Source: Dirofilaria immitis (Eukaryota; Nematoda; Chromadorea; Rhabditida; Onchocercidae). Taken from it: a stretch of DNA of 64,000 nt. Both the position numbers and the translations under genes were made by a program. Location: positions 3,467,501 through 3,531,500 of the forward strand of contig JAKNDB010000098.1 in the NCBI GenBank assembly GCA_024305405.1, read 5' to 3'. Every line of letters begins with the position of its first letter. Within the stretch, counting starts at the first letter, position 1. Under the pieces are notes generated by a model. It saw nothing but the letters and a program-made list of their open reading frames with translations. It was not told the origin of the DNA and ran no database searches. This document shows, one piece after another, positions 62,701 through 64,000 of this stretch.

Positions 62701-64000
62701 TTGCTTTTTTTGCCAGTTTTACTTTTATCTTATACAGTTGTTTTTCTTTATGCAACAATTTTGAACTAAATAATTTATTGTAAAACTACAGCAAATAAAC
62801 CAGCAGATAAAATTTAGCTGATAGAATCTTCCTCCTTGGATATGCTCGAAATCATAATTATCAGAGCAGGAAATTACTGATATGATTGTAATTCTGAACG
62901 TTTTAGCTTTGAAAATTTGGAATGACATTCTGGCATCAGGAAGTGGTCACTTAGCAGCAGCATGGATAGAAGCTGCTAATTTGGAACGTTTTTTGGTAAT
63001 ATTAATAACGCTCGTAAATTGCTTTACAGAGCTATCAATTCAGCAAGCGATCATCCCTACACGGTTAATACATACATCGTTGTTATTTTTTTGGCTTATA
63101 ATAAGATAAAAATAACAGCTTGGTTCAGAACCTTCCGCATTTTATGTGAAAAATGCAGCTCATTTCTTACAAATTGAATTTTCAGGTTTTTGATGCTCTT
63201 ATTCAGTTTGAGAGGGAAGTGGGTACTATCGAAGAACTTGATAAAGCGCTGGAAAAAGTAAATGCACAAGCAGGTCGAATTTCACTAAGGCCGCAAAAGA
63301 ACAAAATGGAAAAAACTGGTAAAAAAAGGAAGAAGGAAAATGAGGAAGATGTTGAAATCAAAAAAGAAAAGATGTTAGGAAAATGAACAAGAACTCGTAA
63401 TCGATAAGGATGAACTTGTAAACGGCGCAATGGAAACAGCAACAAAAATTCATAAAAATACTGAGGTAATTTTCAAAAAAAAATTTTAAAGATATTCTAT
63501 GATCCTGGGAGTTGATTTAAGTAAAATTAATGTACTGTTTCGTTTCACTTTCCATTCCGATGCATTCTGCTAGGAATTATTTTTTAGCTAAAGATAAACG
63601 GAGGAGCTGAAATCCTAAAACTGAAATTTATGGCTGATTCAAATGCAGTAATTATCACCAAAAATTTGTTTGCAATAGTTATCGTAACTGTACTATCGGA
63701 TGTTGAATTGTTTGAATATTAGAGTAATATAAGTTGAAATGATGATTATCACCGTATTTTTTTCGAAAGCGTTACCTAAAAATATTTCTCTGGTTGCAAG
63801 TAGTATTATTTTACTGTTAGACAATTTTTAGGTGATGAATGTCGATAAAAAGCAGGTGGATGGTGATGGTTTTGTAGTTCCACAGCTTCCTACGCAATTA
63901 TCAAGACCGAAAACAACATCGGGTCAAGATGTTGGCTTGGAAGGAACAAGTAAAGAAGCTTCTAACGAACAGCGTCATACAGTATTTGTTTCTAATCTCG
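59798..64000 (+). CDS. SART3: SART3 homologue (HAT repeats, start of RRM1), 3' part beyond window
   Basis: U4/U6 snRNP recycling factor (family knowledge). Exons: 59798-59913, 60025 to about 60178, 60415-60553, 60916-61142, 61520-61672, 61792-61916, 62098-62311, 62518-62669, 62907-63063, 63186-63465, 63832 to the window end. The N-terminus is acidic (EEQNEEEVYDDEAYEK). HAT repeats follow, e.g. MKLIEALRRSGELEAV with FWLEWIE, VYLEYVQWACGISLEFARE, CASLIWNIYLDFEK, IQMIFERALCTLAAFPNSDL, ALWQQYFSALERS and AAAWIEAANLER. A Lys/Glu-rich linker follows, then HTVFVSNL, the RNP2 of RRM1, at the edge. One extra A/T is needed at 59886-59890, 60926-60929 and 62989-62994, and two more near 63370. The exon 2 end and the 62669/62907 link are not resolved. 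The ATG follows TTTTTAAG by 3 bases, a likely spliced-leader site. Confidence 0.9.

Noticed and set aside
3141..63465. Pseudogene status for ligase III, USP19, SART3 and others
   Set aside because: Frames break only at homopolymers and in one direction, while splice sites and catalytic residues are intact, which fits sequencing error better than decay.
1..64000. Transposase, reverse transcriptase, CRISPR or bacterial operon signals
   Set aside because: No conserved motifs of these were found on either strand; the long repeats are tandem and non-coding.

Overview
This window looks like nuclear DNA of a parasitic nematode, most likely a filarial or other spirurid worm. It is extremely A+T-rich. 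Its genes consist of many short exons separated by introns with TTTCAG-type acceptors, and several start codons sit a few bases after such an acceptor, as expected for spliced-leader trans-splicing. All the recognisable proteins are animal housekeeping or membrane proteins. I see no prokaryotic, viral, transposase, rRNA, tRNA or CRISPR signal.

Layout from left to right: the 3' end of a synaptotagmin-like C2 gene (+, 178-1916); a 17-exon DNA ligase III gene with an N-terminal PARP-type zinc finger (-, 3141-9544); an intergenic stretch with minisatellites and a strong hairpin (9.5-12.8 kb); a long USP19-type deubiquitinase with CS domain, split USP catalytic domain and inserted MYND finger (+, core 16223-27489, possible N-terminal exons from 12851); an ASCC1 homologue with KH and 2H-phosphoesterase-like domains (-, 28438 to about 32475), intermingled at its 5' side with exons of an unidentified gene; a putative GPS2 homologue with a Thr/Pro-rich N-terminus (+, 34494-36230); a repeat-rich gene-free stretch (36.2-39.9 kb); an MFSD8/CLN7-like lysosomal transporter (+, 39993-46724); two or three small doubtful ORFs (47.7-49.2 kb); a SARAF homologue (-, 51053-53552); a small secreted protein (-, 55058-56016); a gene-poor stretch (56.1-59.7 kb); and the first two thirds of SART3 (+, 59798 to the window end).

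The genes do not form a pathway. They cover exocytosis, DNA repair, ubiquitin removal, RNA or alkylation-repair signalling, co-repressor function, lysosomal transport, store-operated calcium entry control and U4/U6 snRNP recycling.

The most striking window-wide observation is that almost every well-conserved gene needs one or more extra A or T at a homopolymer to keep its reading frame. At least fourteen such sites, all in the same direction, point to homopolymer under-calling in the assembly rather than to pseudogenes. Also notable are a non-canonical AT donor splice site kept exactly in phase, a fresh tandem duplication of half an exon with a dead splice acceptor in the MFSD8-like gene, and a ligase III that seems to lack its BRCT domain. 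I did not find a previously undescribed multi-gene system.
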